Program-made: the position numbers and the translations under genes
NCBI GenBank assembly: GCA_019912965.1
Contig: JAIOHM010000088.1
Location: forward strand, 1 to 34,899
Length of the DNA: 34,899 bases
Source: Anaerolineae bacterium
GTDB taxonomy: Bacteria > Chloroflexota > Anaerolineae > Aggregatilineales > Phototrophicaceae
Reading direction: 5' to 3'
Shown here: piece by piece, positions 23,458 through 31,885 of the stretch
How the letters are laid out: each line of letters begins with the position of its first letter
Numbering within the stretch: position 1 is the first letter of the stretch
Notes under the pieces: model-generated
Databases searched by the model: none
The model's input: only the letters and a program-made list of their open reading frames with translations
Told to the model about the DNA's origin: nothing

Positions 23458-24573
23458 TCATGCACCGGGCTGACCGACAGGTGCGATGCTGGGTGTCCCC
23501 GGCAGCGGAGTTGGCCCACCAACAGGCGTGGCCTGAGCACAAATGCCCTGAGCAGTACTTAGCTTGCCGCTGACACCGGGGTCATTCACAAGATTTAGGG
23601 CGCTCTGGTACTGAGCCGCTGCCGGACAGTATTCGCCCTGTGCTGCCCATGCATCTCCGTAACCCACATACTGCTGAAACAAAAGCTGCTGTGCATCGCG
23701 GTAGATGGGTACTGCGTTATACACCTGTTGGAGCGCGCGGATAGCAGTTGGATAATCAATGCCCACTGTATTTAGAGCATCCAGATACAGTCCGGCGATA
23801 TAGCTTTCGTAATCCAGTTCGCCAACATCACCAAATTCACGGGCACGGTCGGTCAGACGCATCGCCTCCGCCAAGTCGCCTACATCGCCCGCCCGGAATA
23901 AACCCAGCGCCTTTGAGTTGAGAGATTGAAGCATCAAATTCCGCACCGTACCCGACTCAAACGTGCTATCCGCAGCCAGAATCACATCCAGTGTTTCGAT
24001 GGCGGTGTCCCAATCACTGAGGGAAACGGCGGTTCGTGCCTCGCCCAGCAGGGCGTTCAAATCCAGCGTTTGCCCCGGTGTCACGGCGATTTGAGGTTCG
24101 GTGGTAACTGCTATCAGCGGTTGTGCTGTCATCGTAGGCGAAGGCTGTGGGGTGGGGGTGATAGTCGGTTGGCTGACAAAATAAACAGCAGTAGCGGTTT
24201 GCATAATATCGCTCAAACCGGGTACACCGGGCGTCAGAGTCGCCAGATAATCAATGCGTGCCTGAAGCAAAACCTGATTGCGACTTTCGACATCGGCAGA
24301 AATGCGACTGATCTGTTGGTTAATGGCGGCGTTCTGGGTAGCGGTGGCATTGGTCTGTGCGATGCGCGTCCCGGCTGACCAACCCGCAAACCCGGAGAGC
24401 GCGATAATCAAACCGGCAATCCCCAGAATAAATGCGCCGATGAAACCCCACAAAAAACAGCCCGGCCCCCGGCTGACGGGTTCTTCATCCAGCGGCTCCA
24501 GCATGGGCGCGGGTGGCGGCGTCCGAAATGGGGAACGGGGCTGCGTATCGTCCGGTGAAACCATATTGGTCAT
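23458..24573 (-). CDS. Membrane-anchored TPR-like protein
   Basis: Protein of 371 residues from ATG 24573, preceded by GAGGCGAG; a GTG at 24597 is a longer alternative. Order: Pro-rich cytoplasmic N-terminus (about 1-38), a CFLWGFIGAFILGIAGLIIA membrane helix (about 40-62), a coiled stretch, a Thr-Pro linker (PTITPTPQPSPTMT) typical of surface proteins in this group, then a helical region (about 180-345) built like tetratricopeptide repeats (LLGEARTAVSLSDWDTAIE; YGDAWAAQGEYCPAAAQYQS). The C-terminus is again Pro-rich. No named family. It probably acts as an extracytoplasmic scaffold. It shares the minus-strand run with the kelch gene. Confidence 0.7.
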   Translation of the reverse strand: MTNMVSPDDTQPRSPFRTPPPAPMLEPLDEEPVSRGPGCFLWGFIGAFILGIAGLIIALSGFAGWSAGTRIAQTNATATQNAAINQQISRISADVESRNQVLLQARIDYLATLTPGVPGLSDIMQTATAVYFVSQPTITPTPQPSPTMTAQPLIAVTTEPQIAVTPGQTLDLNALLGEARTAVSLSDWDTAIETLDVILAADSTFESGTVRNLMLQSLNSKALGLFRAGDVGDLAEAMRLTDRAREFGDVGELDYESYIAGLYLDALNTVGIDYPTAIRALQQVYNAVPIYRDAQQLLFQQYVGYGDAWAAQGEYCPAAAQYQSALNLVNDPGVSGKLSTAQGICAQATPVGGPTPLPGTPSIAPVGQPGA

Positions 24574-24585
24574 TGTCTCGCCTCG

Positions 24586-24613
24586 GTAGGGGTACACAGC
24601 CGTGCATCCCTAC
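24586..24613. repeat. GTAGGGG-type hairpin repeat, copy A
   Basis: GTAGGGGTACAC (24586-24597) pairs with GTGCATCCCTAC (24602-24613) around AGCC, with one mismatch and one G-T pair. It lies just upstream of the TPR-like gene start. It belongs to the same family as the hairpins at 24749, 26830 and 31886. Confidence 0.6.
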
Positions 24614-24748
24614 AATTATGTGCTTCCTGAAGACCTGCCTGGGGCAGGCGGGAAGGCATTATAGCGGAGGGATAGGAGGCGAGTCTAGCGACGTTTACCC
24701 TACGGAGGCAATGATTGTGTCAAATTCAAACAGGCTGACAGAAGATTT

Positions 24749-24780
24749 TGCAGGGGCATGATGCACATCACGCCCCTGCA
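24749..24780. repeat. GCAGGGGC-type hairpin repeat, copy B
   Basis: TGCAGGGGC (24749-24757) pairs with GCCCCTGCA (24772-24780). After one mismatch the stem continues with TGATG/CATCA around a 2-base loop. It lies 13 bases beyond the stop codon of the Met-rich secreted protein gene and may help end that transcript, though no U-run follows. Confidence 0.6.
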
Positions 24781-24793
24781 AGTTAAAGATGAA

Positions 24794-25885
24794 CTACATC
24801 CCCGGCGTGGCTTCTGGTTGAGGAATAAATTCCGATGCTGGAACGATGACCGCGCCTTCCGGGGCAGTCGGGGCAGCGGTTGCGTTGATGTCGGTCATAT
24901 CAACCGTCAGGTTCATCTTGAATTCAATTGGCGGAATCGGCGTTACATTAGCCGAAGTCGCGCCACCGAACAGGTCGATAATGGCGCTGATGTCCAGTTC
25001 AAGGCGATGTGCAAACTGATCGTCCACACCAATCCAGCGTGTCAGGGTAACTGCGCCAGTCGTGCTTTCCAACAGCACCGGGAACATCGCGCCCATCTGC
25101 TGCATCATAGCGCCGCCCTGCCCGCTGGCCGCGCCGCTTGACATCAGTCCGGCAATGGTTTCGCTAAGGGCCTGCTTGACCGCTTCATTCTGGAACAGTG
25201 TTGCCAGATCCGCTGTGAAGCTAAAGACCGCCATATTTTGACCGTCAACAGTTTCGTCCGCCAGACGAGTCTGCGTCAAAAATCCGGGAATTTGCAGCAC
25301 CGATGCCAGATCGAGATCACCGGCTTTTACCTCAGTGAGCGCGGACATTGGATCGCTTGCCATGCCAGCCATCTGCTCTGGCGACATATTCATGCCAAAT
25401 ACCGTCATGCCGTCCATCTGCATCAGATCGCTGATGGCTACACCTTTCCATGCGCCATCTTCGTCCTGAATATAAAAAATTCCATCAACGATCACAAAGC
25501 TAACCGTGCCGGAATCCGTTCCAGATGTCCCAGTGACTTCAAAGGCCATGCTCACGCCTTTGTACGGTTCATCACCCGTCATCTGGGTAAGGTCGATGGC
25601 AATCGGGCCGCCACCTTCAGCCGTAGTGGCACTGTCCATGCTGCCGCCTGCTGGCCCCATGCCAGCCATCAGCATGTCTGCACCGCTGAGTGATTGGCTG
25701 AAGCTAAACGTCTGGTTGAAGGATTGCATATTGGCAGTGTTTTCCAGCGCCGCGTTGACGATGGCACAATCCGCCTCCGAAAGATCGAGACAGTTAAGAT
25801 TCGGCACTTCCTGCGCGGCTGCCAACGGGACAATTCCCGCCATCAATACCACGAGCGCCAACAATGCGAAAATTCGGGATTTCAT
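24794..25885 (-). CDS. Secreted protein of unknown function
   Basis: Exported protein of 363 residues with a clear signal peptide (MKSRIFALLALVVLMAGIVP, cleaved near AAAQE). AAGGAG lies 7 bases before ATG 25885, which fixes the start; the in-frame TTG 6 bases upstream is not needed. The mature part is rich in Met, Gly and Ser, has a pair of early cysteines (NLNCLDLSEADCAIV), and repeats short beta-strands and helices (VSFVIVDGIFYIQDEDGAWK; VTLTRWIGVDDQFAHRLELD). These resemble the curved-sheet lipid-carrier folds of LppX/LolA-like proteins, a loose structural guess only. It has no lipobox. The C-terminus is a Pro/Thr/Ala tail. Confidence 0.7.
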   Translation of the reverse strand: MKSRIFALLALVVLMAGIVPLAAAQEVPNLNCLDLSEADCAIVNAALENTANMQSFNQTFSFSQSLSGADMLMAGMGPAGGSMDSATTAEGGGPIAIDLTQMTGDEPYKGVSMAFEVTGTSGTDSGTVSFVIVDGIFYIQDEDGAWKGVAISDLMQMDGMTVFGMNMSPEQMAGMASDPMSALTEVKAGDLDLASVLQIPGFLTQTRLADETVDGQNMAVFSFTADLATLFQNEAVKQALSETIAGLMSSGAASGQGGAMMQQMGAMFPVLLESTTGAVTLTRWIGVDDQFAHRLELDISAIIDLFGGATSANVTPIPPIEFKMNLTVDMTDINATAAPTAPEGAVIVPASEFIPQPEATPGM

Positions 25886-25991
25886 GTACAAGCTCCTTAT
25901 TGAATTGCATAGGCCGGGACGCGCGAATAATCGACTCCGTTCGCCCGGCGCTATTTATCTATACGCGCGATAGGGGTGGAAAGTCTCACAT

Positions 25992-26810
25992 TTACTGAAT
26001 ACCGAGGTTATACACCTTCCGCCGTTCCCAACCGGATTCTGCTGCTACCGCTCGCGCTGCCTGACTCAGCGGTTCGCCAGCCGTCAGCCGCGCTTGCAAG
26101 GCTGCCCGCACCTGATTCTCGTCCCAAACAACTGGAATCGGTGCTTCTGCCCCGGCGATAACCAGTGTAATTTCGCCGCGTGGTGCTTCTGTCTGAAAGT
26201 GTGCCAGCAGTTCGCTTAATGTCCCGCGCTGGAAGGTCTCAAATTTTTTACTCAGTTCGCGCGCTACACAGGCTTGGCGGTCGCCTAAAACGGCCAGCGC
26301 CGCCGACAGCGTATCCGTGAGTCGGTTAGGACTTTCATAAGCCACCAGCGTTCGCATCTCAGCCGCAACTGTGCCCAGATATTCTCGCAGTGTCCGGTCT
26401 TTGCGGGGCAGAAAACCCAGATAAACAAATCCATCGGTCGGTAAACCTGACCCCACCACAGCCGGGATGATGGCGTTTGCGCCGGGCAGCGGTTCAACCC
26501 GCACACCGCGCGTAATCGCCGCCCCAATCAGCTCATAACCGGGATCGGAAATACCGGGTGTGCCCGCATCGGAAACCAACGCCACATCGGATTGTTCCAG
26601 CGTTGCAAAAATCGCGTCCAGTTTGGTCAGTTTATTATGTTCATGATAACTGGTCAGGGGGGTGGTGATCTGGTAATGCTGAAGCAGAATGCGCGTGGTA
26701 CGGGTATCTTCGGCAGCAATCAACGCGACTTCGCGCAGCACCCGCAGCGCCCGCAGTGTGATGTCTTCCAGATTGCCAATTGGCGTGGGGACTATGTAGA
26801 GAGTTGGCAT
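25992..26810 (-). CDS. rsmI: 16S rRNA (cytidine1402-2'-O)-methyltransferase RsmI
   Basis: Housekeeping enzyme of 272 residues that 2'-O-methylates C1402 of 16S rRNA with S-adenosylmethionine, in the ribosomal P site. Family marks in order: LYIVPTPIGNLEDITLRAL at the N-terminus, IAAEDTRTTRILL, TSYHEHN, VALVSDAGTPGISDPGYEL, PLPGANAIIPAVVGSGLPTD, FLPRKDRTLREYL, YESPNRLTDTL, and ARELSKKFETFQRGTLSEL. The length is normal and all conserved blocks are present. It sits alone among surface-protein genes on the same strand, which suggests chance proximity. Confidence 0.96.
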   Translation of the reverse strand: MPTLYIVPTPIGNLEDITLRALRVLREVALIAAEDTRTTRILLQHYQITTPLTSYHEHNKLTKLDAIFATLEQSDVALVSDAGTPGISDPGYELIGAAITRGVRVEPLPGANAIIPAVVGSGLPTDGFVYLGFLPRKDRTLREYLGTVAAEMRTLVAYESPNRLTDTLSAALAVLGDRQACVARELSKKFETFQRGTLSELLAHFQTEAPRGEITLVIAGAEAPIPVVWDENQVRAALQARLTAGEPLSQAARAVAAESGWERRKVYNLGIQ

Positions 26811-26829
26811 AAGGGTTTAAACAGAATCG

Positions 26830-26857
26830 GTAAGGGCGTCCCGCAAGACGCCCCTAC
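26830..26857. repeat. GTAGGGGC-type hairpin repeat, copy C
   Basis: GTAAGGGCGTC (26830-26840) pairs with GACGCCCCTAC (26847-26857) around CCGCAA, with one mismatch. It is intergenic, between the rsmI start and the end of the PPC-domain gene. Confidence 0.65.
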
Positions 26858-26885
26858 AACTATAACATATTGATGTTGAAACCGA

Positions 26886-27632
26886 CTAGCTGATGCTAAT
26901 GGTGACAACCAGTTCGATTTCGTCGAAAGAGTATGCGCCGAAGGAACGGCTGATGTCCAGAATGTAGAATTGTCCCGCTTCCAGATTGACGCTCAGGCTG
27001 GCATTGCTCACCTTTGCGGTGTCATCCAGGCTGAATACGGTCGTCGGGTAGGAGTCGCTGACCCACTGCGACAATTCCACCGAAGCATACAGATCGCTGG
27101 GTTCCTGGCTGAAACCAATCTTGATTTCACCGCTTTCTTCCGGGCGGATGACGAACAAATTAGGGGTTTCTTCCTCGCTGTTGGTCGTCAGGGTGGCTTC
27201 CACCTTTGCGCCCGATGTCAGAGGTTCAACCACGTTTACACGAATCCAGTATTCGCCTTCGCTGCTGCCGGTCGAGCCACCACTGCGGGTCGCCAGCACG
27301 ATAAAGGTTTCGTCAGCGGCCAATTCTGCGACCACTGCCGACACTGGATAGGAGAAGTCGTCGTCCTGACCGAGAATGTCGCCATCGCTGTCGCGCAGGA
27401 TCAACGCTGGGTCGAGGTCATAGGTGCCGGGCTTGGGCAGCATTTCCACCAGAACAATCTGCCCCGCCTTGCCCTCAAACGAATATTTGACTTCATAGGT
27501 GGCGTTGGTCAACTCACCTTCAACCCATGAACCCAGTTCAATAGGGGTTGTGTCCTGTGCCGAAACCGCACTCACGCCGAGGGCAGCCACCAGCGCAAGT
27601 ACCCATAAACCGATAATAGCCGATTTACGCAT
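26886..27632 (-). CDS. Secreted PPC-domain protein
   Basis: Exported protein of 248 residues: signal peptide (about 1-25, cleaved after SAVSA), then a beta-sandwich of the bacterial pre-peptidase C-terminal (PPC) type at about 33-135, seen as TYEVKYSFEGKAGQIVLVEM, then DLDPALILRDSDGDIL, then EGEYWIRVNV. A second, more diverged sandwich follows (about 140-248). There is no peptidase domain, so it is a stand-alone PPC protein, common in filamentous Chloroflexota and cyanobacteria. GAAGGAG lies 10 bases before the ATG. A role in surface binding or stabilising secreted partners is plausible but not shown. It has no lipobox or cell-wall anchor. Confidence 0.8.
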   Translation of the reverse strand: MRKSAIIGLWVLALVAALGVSAVSAQDTTPIELGSWVEGELTNATYEVKYSFEGKAGQIVLVEMLPKPGTYDLDPALILRDSDGDILGQDDDFSYPVSAVVAELAADETFIVLATRSGGSTGSSEGEYWIRVNVVEPLTSGAKVEATLTTNSEEETPNLFVIRPEESGEIKIGFSQEPSDLYASVELSQWVSDSYPTTVFSLDDTAKVSNASLSVNLEAGQFYILDISRSFGAYSFDEIELVVTISIS

Positions 27633-27808
27633 TGTTCATTCGCTCCTTCTATAAGATATGTGTCAAGTAATGTGAATTGTGCGTTCACCTACTGTATGAC
27701 CGAAAATCTTTCAGGTCAAGACTCTTGAACCCATTCTATATGAGTTCTATATTCTGTGTGTGCCATAATCTTCAAGCGGCTGTAAAAACTCTGTAAAAAC
27801 ATCTGCAT

Positions 27809-28624
27809 TTAGCGCGCGCGGCGCTGCTGTTCCGCTGGATCATTCTCATCCTGAAATTCCAGCAAATCGTCCAGACTCATCTTTTGCAGGCGATTTTCCG
27901 CCAACGTTGCCCGCATTTCATTGCTGATTTCGCCGTCTTCCGTCAGATGGCGGCGCACACGGCGGGTATCCGATTCCTGCCAGCCAAAAGCATGAGTCGC
28001 CAGTGGTGTGCCATCGGCGCTGATGCGAATCTGCCACTCGCGGTGCATCACATGAGCATCATGAACGGGCAAACGGGCGGAGGGCACAACCAGATTACGC
28101 CCGCGTTCCAGATGTTTGATGTCCTCATGAATGAACAACACCTGTCCATCACTGTCCACAATTTCAAATTTGATGCGTCCAACCGCTTTTGTCGGCAGGC
28201 GAAGCTGTACAAACGGCTGTACATAATCGGCGTCGTCTGGAACGGGTTGTGTCCGATAAACCACCGGGTCTTGATCGCTGCGAAACACCATCATGCCAAT
28301 GTCGACGGGCAGCACCCGCACATCATCCGGGCTAAGTCCGGCACGTTCCACCGCTCGAAGCGCATGGGCATACACCTTTTCCGCCCCGGATTGGCGTTCT
28401 GGTTCGGGGGATTCGTCGCTGTATCGGGGACGTTCACGCGGTTGTGACAGGTTGTTGAGAAAAGATTGAACTTCCGCCTGATTACCCAACTGGCGATACA
28501 ACAGGAACGCGCCCAAACCGAGGATGATTAAAGCTGACACGGCATTTTGAAAAAACGCCCCAAAGCCCACCACCAGCAGAAACAGACCAATCAAAATTTC
28601 CCAGAAGCGCCGGGAACTATCCAT
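27809..28624 (-). CDS. Membrane protein of unknown function, paralogue 1
   Basis: Protein of 271 residues with two N-terminal membrane helices (about 9-25 and 28-43), a charged linker (about 55-80), a beta-rich domain (about 95-215, with GRIKFEIVDSDGQVLFIHED and EWQIRISADGTPLATHAF) and a C-terminal helix that ends MSLDDLLEFQDEN. AGGAGG lies 10 bases before the ATG, inside the 12-base gap and the end of the gene before it, so the two are co-transcribed. The beta domain and the S-L-x-D-L-L tail recur in the gene just upstream, so the pair arose by tandem duplication. Function unknown. The soluble part probably faces the cytoplasm, since two helices precede it. Confidence 0.7.
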   Translation of the reverse strand: MDSSRRFWEILIGLFLLVVGFGAFFQNAVSALIILGLGAFLLYRQLGNQAEVQSFLNNLSQPRERPRYSDESPEPERQSGAEKVYAHALRAVERAGLSPDDVRVLPVDIGMMVFRSDQDPVVYRTQPVPDDADYVQPFVQLRLPTKAVGRIKFEIVDSDGQVLFIHEDIKHLERGRNLVVPSARLPVHDAHVMHREWQIRISADGTPLATHAFGWQESDTRRVRRHLTEDGEISNEMRATLAENRLQKMSLDDLLEFQDENDPAEQQRRAR

Positions 28625-28636
28625 CAGGGTTGCCTC

Positions 28637-29407
28637 CTACTGGCGTTGGTTGCGGTTCTTGCTGTCGGCGTGCAGTAAATCCTGCAAGCTGATGGGCGAG
28701 TCTTCGGCCTCATCTTCCAAACGGAGGGCAGCATCCCCGACGCTGCGCTGGAAAAGCCGCTGCCGTTCCGCCAGCGATGGCGTGGTAGAAAATGACAGCA
28801 TTCCCATCAACGCACCGTCTGCATACACCCGCAAGTCCCAGTCACCCGCACCTGCTACTTTGTCATTACCCGTTAGTGGAAGCTGATGATCGGCCAGAAT
28901 ATTCATCTCGCCATCCCGCAGATAGGTTTTCATTTCGTGGACGTACTGTGCCTGCCCGTTCTGGTCGAGAATTTCAAAACGAATCACCGCGTTACGGTCG
29001 GATTCAGAAGCCGCCACATTCAGCGTGATGTACGGACGCACGCCGTTATCATCCAGCGAAATGCTGCGGCTGCGGCGCATCACCATACCCTCTGGACTGG
29101 ATTGCAGGCTGATTAATCCAACATCCATTAATGCCAGACCTGTAGGCATATAGGCTGTACGGCGGCGCGCGCGTTCCGTCGCTTCCCGTGCGTGTGGACT
29201 CATCTTCATCAGTTGGAGCGGCGAAGCTGGTACGGTATCCAGCAAACGGCGCGGGCGCAGTTCAATCACCGAGGCTGCTAACGCCAGCGCAAACAAGCCG
29301 ATCAGCGCCGCCGTCACCGTTGGGGTAGCTGCCCCGGAAAGCACTACAATCGCTACCAGCGTCCCCAATATGGTCAGCCACAGCGTATTGTGTCGTCGTA
29401 TCCGCAT
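28637..29407 (-). CDS. Membrane protein of unknown function, paralogue 2
   Basis: Protein of 256 residues from ATG 29407; a TTG at 29422 would add five. Two N-terminal membrane helices (TLWLTILGTLVAIVVLSGAA and ALIGLFALALAASVI), a linker, a beta-rich domain (NAVIRFEILDQNGQAQYVHE; DWDLRVYADGALMGMLSF) and a tail with ISLQDLLHADSKN. The order and several motifs match paralogue 1: FEI-D--GQ---VHE against FEIVDSDGQVLFIHE, and W-LR--ADG. The ribosome site is weak. Function unknown. The pair probably forms a heteromer. Confidence 0.65.
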   Translation of the reverse strand: MRIRRHNTLWLTILGTLVAIVVLSGAATPTVTAALIGLFALALAASVIELRPRRLLDTVPASPLQLMKMSPHAREATERARRRTAYMPTGLALMDVGLISLQSSPEGMVMRRSRSISLDDNGVRPYITLNVAASESDRNAVIRFEILDQNGQAQYVHEMKTYLRDGEMNILADHQLPLTGNDKVAGAGDWDLRVYADGALMGMLSFSTTPSLAERQRLFQRSVGDAALRLEDEAEDSPISLQDLLHADSKNRNQRQ

Positions 29408-29491
29408 AATATGTCCCGTCAAAAAGTCGATACTCTCGCACTTCCAGTATACGACAAATCAGGTGGAGCAGTTGCACCGAGTATGCGTTGG

Positions 29492-30496
29492 TCAGGAGTC
29501 ACCACGTTTGTCGTGTTCTTCCTGTTCTTCCCGTGCGCGGGCAATCTGTACCGCCCGCATTACCTGTGTTTTGGTGAGAATCACGGAAGGGTCTTCTTCT
29601 TTTTGTAATTCTTCTGGCACAGGCATTTTGTGTTCTTCCAGAAAATCAATCAGCGCATCACTGAAGCTGCGTATCGGGGCGGTTTCCCCGAATTCATCGC
29701 GTACTTCGCGCAAATGATCGACCATCCACAGATATAAATCGGCCTCAGTGCGGTCAGGCATCTGCTCCAGAATGTCGTATTTACGGATGAGCGTTACAGC
29801 CGGACGAAATACATCGTCGTACCATCTGGCTGCCGCTTCATCTACCGGGATGGGCTTCCCGCCCTGATGTTCCAGAATTTTCTGGTGCAGGTAAATATGC
29901 CCCAGCATTTCCGGGTAGCGGGATTTTTCGCTCAGTTGCAGCGATTGGTGATGCGGACGCGTGCGTTCCAAACCGGTTTCTTCGAGGAAAGCCGCATAAG
30001 CGGTAGCCGCCTCAATTTCGTCTTCAGTCATGCCCGGTTCAAGATTAACCGAAGTTGGCAGTTCGGTAACATGGGCTTCAATGGTTTTTGATCCCAACTC
30101 GCGGGCGACCGAAACCCGATGATTACCATCACGTACAAAGTAGATGTCATCTACTTTATACAATTCAATCGGCGGCAACCCTTCCAGACTGCTGGCGGCG
30201 GCATACACCCGGCTCCAGCGGTCTTGCGAAGTGCTGCCTCTGGGCAGAAAGTTGTTGGTAAAATCGCGGTAACGTCCAACGCTGCCGACAATCTGTTCCA
30301 GCGGGACATTTTGCAGCCCTTTATAGCTTTCTTCCCGCAGCCGCAGCCGCGCCTTGATGTCGTCAAAACTCAGCAATTCGGTGGATTTTCCCCGGAACAA
30401 GCTGATAATTTCCTGCCAGAATGCGCGGCGGCGAGCATTTTGGAAGATGTTGATGCCTTCCGCATAATTCATCTTGAACGAGTTATTATCACTCAT
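29492..30496 (-). CDS. ParB/Srx-fold protein with a C-terminal helical domain
   Basis: Soluble protein of 334 residues. Residues 110-140 (IELYKVDDIYFVRDGNHRVS, then VARELG) are the core of the ParB/sulfiredoxin fold, where the GNHR motif would bind a nucleotide. The N-terminal 100 residues are helical and highly charged. The C-terminal part (about 215-285) contains RTEADLYLWMVDHLREVRDE, which recalls the DUF4032 family. ParB proper uses CTP for chromosome segregation, but there is no ParB HTH domain here, so a stand-alone nucleotide-dependent regulator is more likely. AAGGG precedes the ATG. It diverges from the iron transporter operon, with a 344-base gap. Confidence 0.65.
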   Translation of the reverse strand: MSDNNSFKMNYAEGINIFQNARRRAFWQEIISLFRGKSTELLSFDDIKARLRLREESYKGLQNVPLEQIVGSVGRYRDFTNNFLPRGSTSQDRWSRVYAAASSLEGLPPIELYKVDDIYFVRDGNHRVSVARELGSKTIEAHVTELPTSVNLEPGMTEDEIEAATAYAAFLEETGLERTRPHHQSLQLSEKSRYPEMLGHIYLHQKILEHQGGKPIPVDEAAARWYDDVFRPAVTLIRKYDILEQMPDRTEADLYLWMVDHLREVRDEFGETAPIRSFSDALIDFLEEHKMPVPEELQKEEDPSVILTKTQVMRAVQIARAREEQEEHDKRGDS

Positions 30497-30565
30497 GCAT
30501 TTTGCCCTTCAAACACACCTCCCTGAGTCTATACTACAATTCCCACTTCATCCACCATATTAAAT

Positions 30566-30596
30566 CTGTACAGAGTATGACCAACAAGGCTGTACA
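30566..30596. promoter_or_regulatory. Paired CTGTACA sites upstream of the iron operon
   Basis: CTGTACA occurs at 30566-30572 and 30590-30596, 24 bp apart. The second lies in a small hairpin (AAGGCT-GTACA-AGCCTT). They sit in the divergent control region (30497-30840), where no convincing gene is seen. This is a possible operator for a metal-dependent repressor, but it does not match a Fur box that I recognise. Confidence 0.3.
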
Positions 30597-30781
30597 AGCC
30601 TTAACAATTGATGCTTCCCCAAGACTATAAACGCGCCGCAAAATCAGTTTTAACCGCCCGGATGTTCGTCTCATCACAGGTGACGATTTCATATCATGTC
30701 TGGTTTAATCCGAAGTTATACCTGCTGGCCTTGAGAAATTTACCACAAGCGTGGATATTAAACATGAAGGCTGGCACAATC

Positions 30782-30808
30782 AGCATTATTCGGAACCGAA
30801 TGCTTTTT
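30782..30808 (+). terminator. Leader terminator or attenuator before fbpA
   Basis: AGCATTATTCGG (30782-30793) pairs with CCGAATGCT (30796-30804), with a 3-base bulge, and is followed by TTTTT (30804-30808). It lies 33 bases before the ATG of the iron-binding protein gene, which suits transcription attenuation of the operon or termination of an upstream transcript. Confidence 0.45.
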
Positions 30809-30840
30809 GATGCGTAGATGTTACTGGAGGAAATCCCCTG

Positions 30841-31857
30841 ATGCGTTTTGCACGTTTCACGGTTGCAGCCCTTTTGCTGACCGTTTTTATGCTCCCCGTC
30901 TCGGCTCAGGATAATGTTCCATTGAGCGGCGAAACCCTGACCGTTTATTCGGGTCGCACCGAAGGTTTGATTGCGCCCATTCTGGAACAGTTCACCGCTG
31001 AAACAGGTGTACAGGTAGAAGTCCGTTATGGCAATACCGCCGAGATGGCGGCTGTCATTCTGGAAGAAGGCGACAACAGCCCCGCCGATGTATATATTGC
31101 TCAGGATGCGGGTGCGCTGGGTGCGCTGGCGCTGGAAGGGCGTTTGCAAGCCTTGCCTTCGGATGTACTGGAGCGCGTTCCGGCTGAATTCCGTTCTGAT
31201 GATGGTTTATGGGTGGGGCTTTCTGGTCGTGCCCGTGTGCTGGTTTATAATACCGAAAGCCTGACCGAAGCCAATCTGCCCGCCTCAATTCTTGATCTGG
31301 CAAACCCTGAATGGGCAGGCCGTGTTGGCTGGGCACCGACCAATGCTTCATTACAATCGCATGTAACCGCGCTGCGTTTGCTGCTGGGCGAAGATGCAAC
31401 CCGCGCATGGTTGGAAGCAATGGTCGCCAATGGCACCGTGACCTACGAAAATAACGGCTCGGTTGTACAGGCCGTGATTGATGGCGAAGTGGAAGTCGGT
31501 CTGGTCAATCATTATTATCTGTACGGCTTCCTGGCCGATAACCCGGATGTTCCCGCAGCCAATTATTTCTTCCCCGGTGGCGACCCCGGCGCACTGATTA
31601 ATGTGGCAGGCGCGGGCGTGGTCGGCACCACTGACCAACCGGGATTGGCGCAGCGTTTGATCCTGTATCTTCTGGGTCATTCGGCGCAGGAATATTTCTC
31701 GGCGGAAACCAGCGAATATCCACTGGTGGAAGGGATTGCACCCAGCGTTGAACTCAAACCGCTGGCCGAGATCGAAGTCCCCGAAATCGACCTGAGCGAC
31801 CTCAGCGATTTGCAGGCGACGCTTGAACTGATGAGTGAAACCGGGGCGCTGCCCTGA
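30841..31857 (+). CDS. fbpA: Ferric iron ABC transporter substrate-binding protein
   Basis: Exported iron-binding protein of 338 residues (FbpA/FutA/SfuA family) that hands Fe3+ to the permease encoded downstream. Signal peptide 1-22 (VAALLLTVFMLPVSA); no lipobox. Family marks: TLTVYSGRTEGLIAPILEQF at about 32-51, VRYGNTAEMAA, SPADVYIAQDAGALGAL, LSGRARVLVYN, LDLANPEWAGRVGWAPTNAS and GLVNHYYLYGF (221-231). Tyr225 and Tyr226 are the expected iron ligands. The start is fixed by GGAGG 10 bases before the ATG. It is the first gene of an fbpABC operon. Confidence 0.93.
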   Translation: MRFARFTVAALLLTVFMLPVSAQDNVPLSGETLTVYSGRTEGLIAPILEQFTAETGVQVEVRYGNTAEMAAVILEEGDNSPADVYIAQDAGALGALALEGRLQALPSDVLERVPAEFRSDDGLWVGLSGRARVLVYNTESLTEANLPASILDLANPEWAGRVGWAPTNASLQSHVTALRLLLGEDATRAWLEAMVANGTVTYENNGSVVQAVIDGEVEVGLVNHYYLYGFLADNPDVPAANYFFPGGDPGALINVAGAGVVGTTDQPGLAQRLILYLLGHSAQEYFSAETSEYPLVEGIAPSVELKPLAEIEVPEIDLSDLSDLQATLELMSETGALP

Positions 31858-31885
31858 TCGGCAAACCAGTTTAGAATATGACGCT

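Noticed and set aside
26970..27530. Plus-strand frame of 186 codons opposite the PPC gene
   Set aside because: Antisense shadow; the minus-strand frame has a signal peptide, a ribosome site and a known domain.
27884..28447. Plus-strand frame of 187 codons opposite paralogue 1
   Set aside because: Antisense shadow without codon bias or motifs.
30608..30817. Plus-strand frame of 69 codons in the iron-operon leader
   Set aside because: It has no ribosome site and no recognisable family, and it overlaps the attenuator hairpin.
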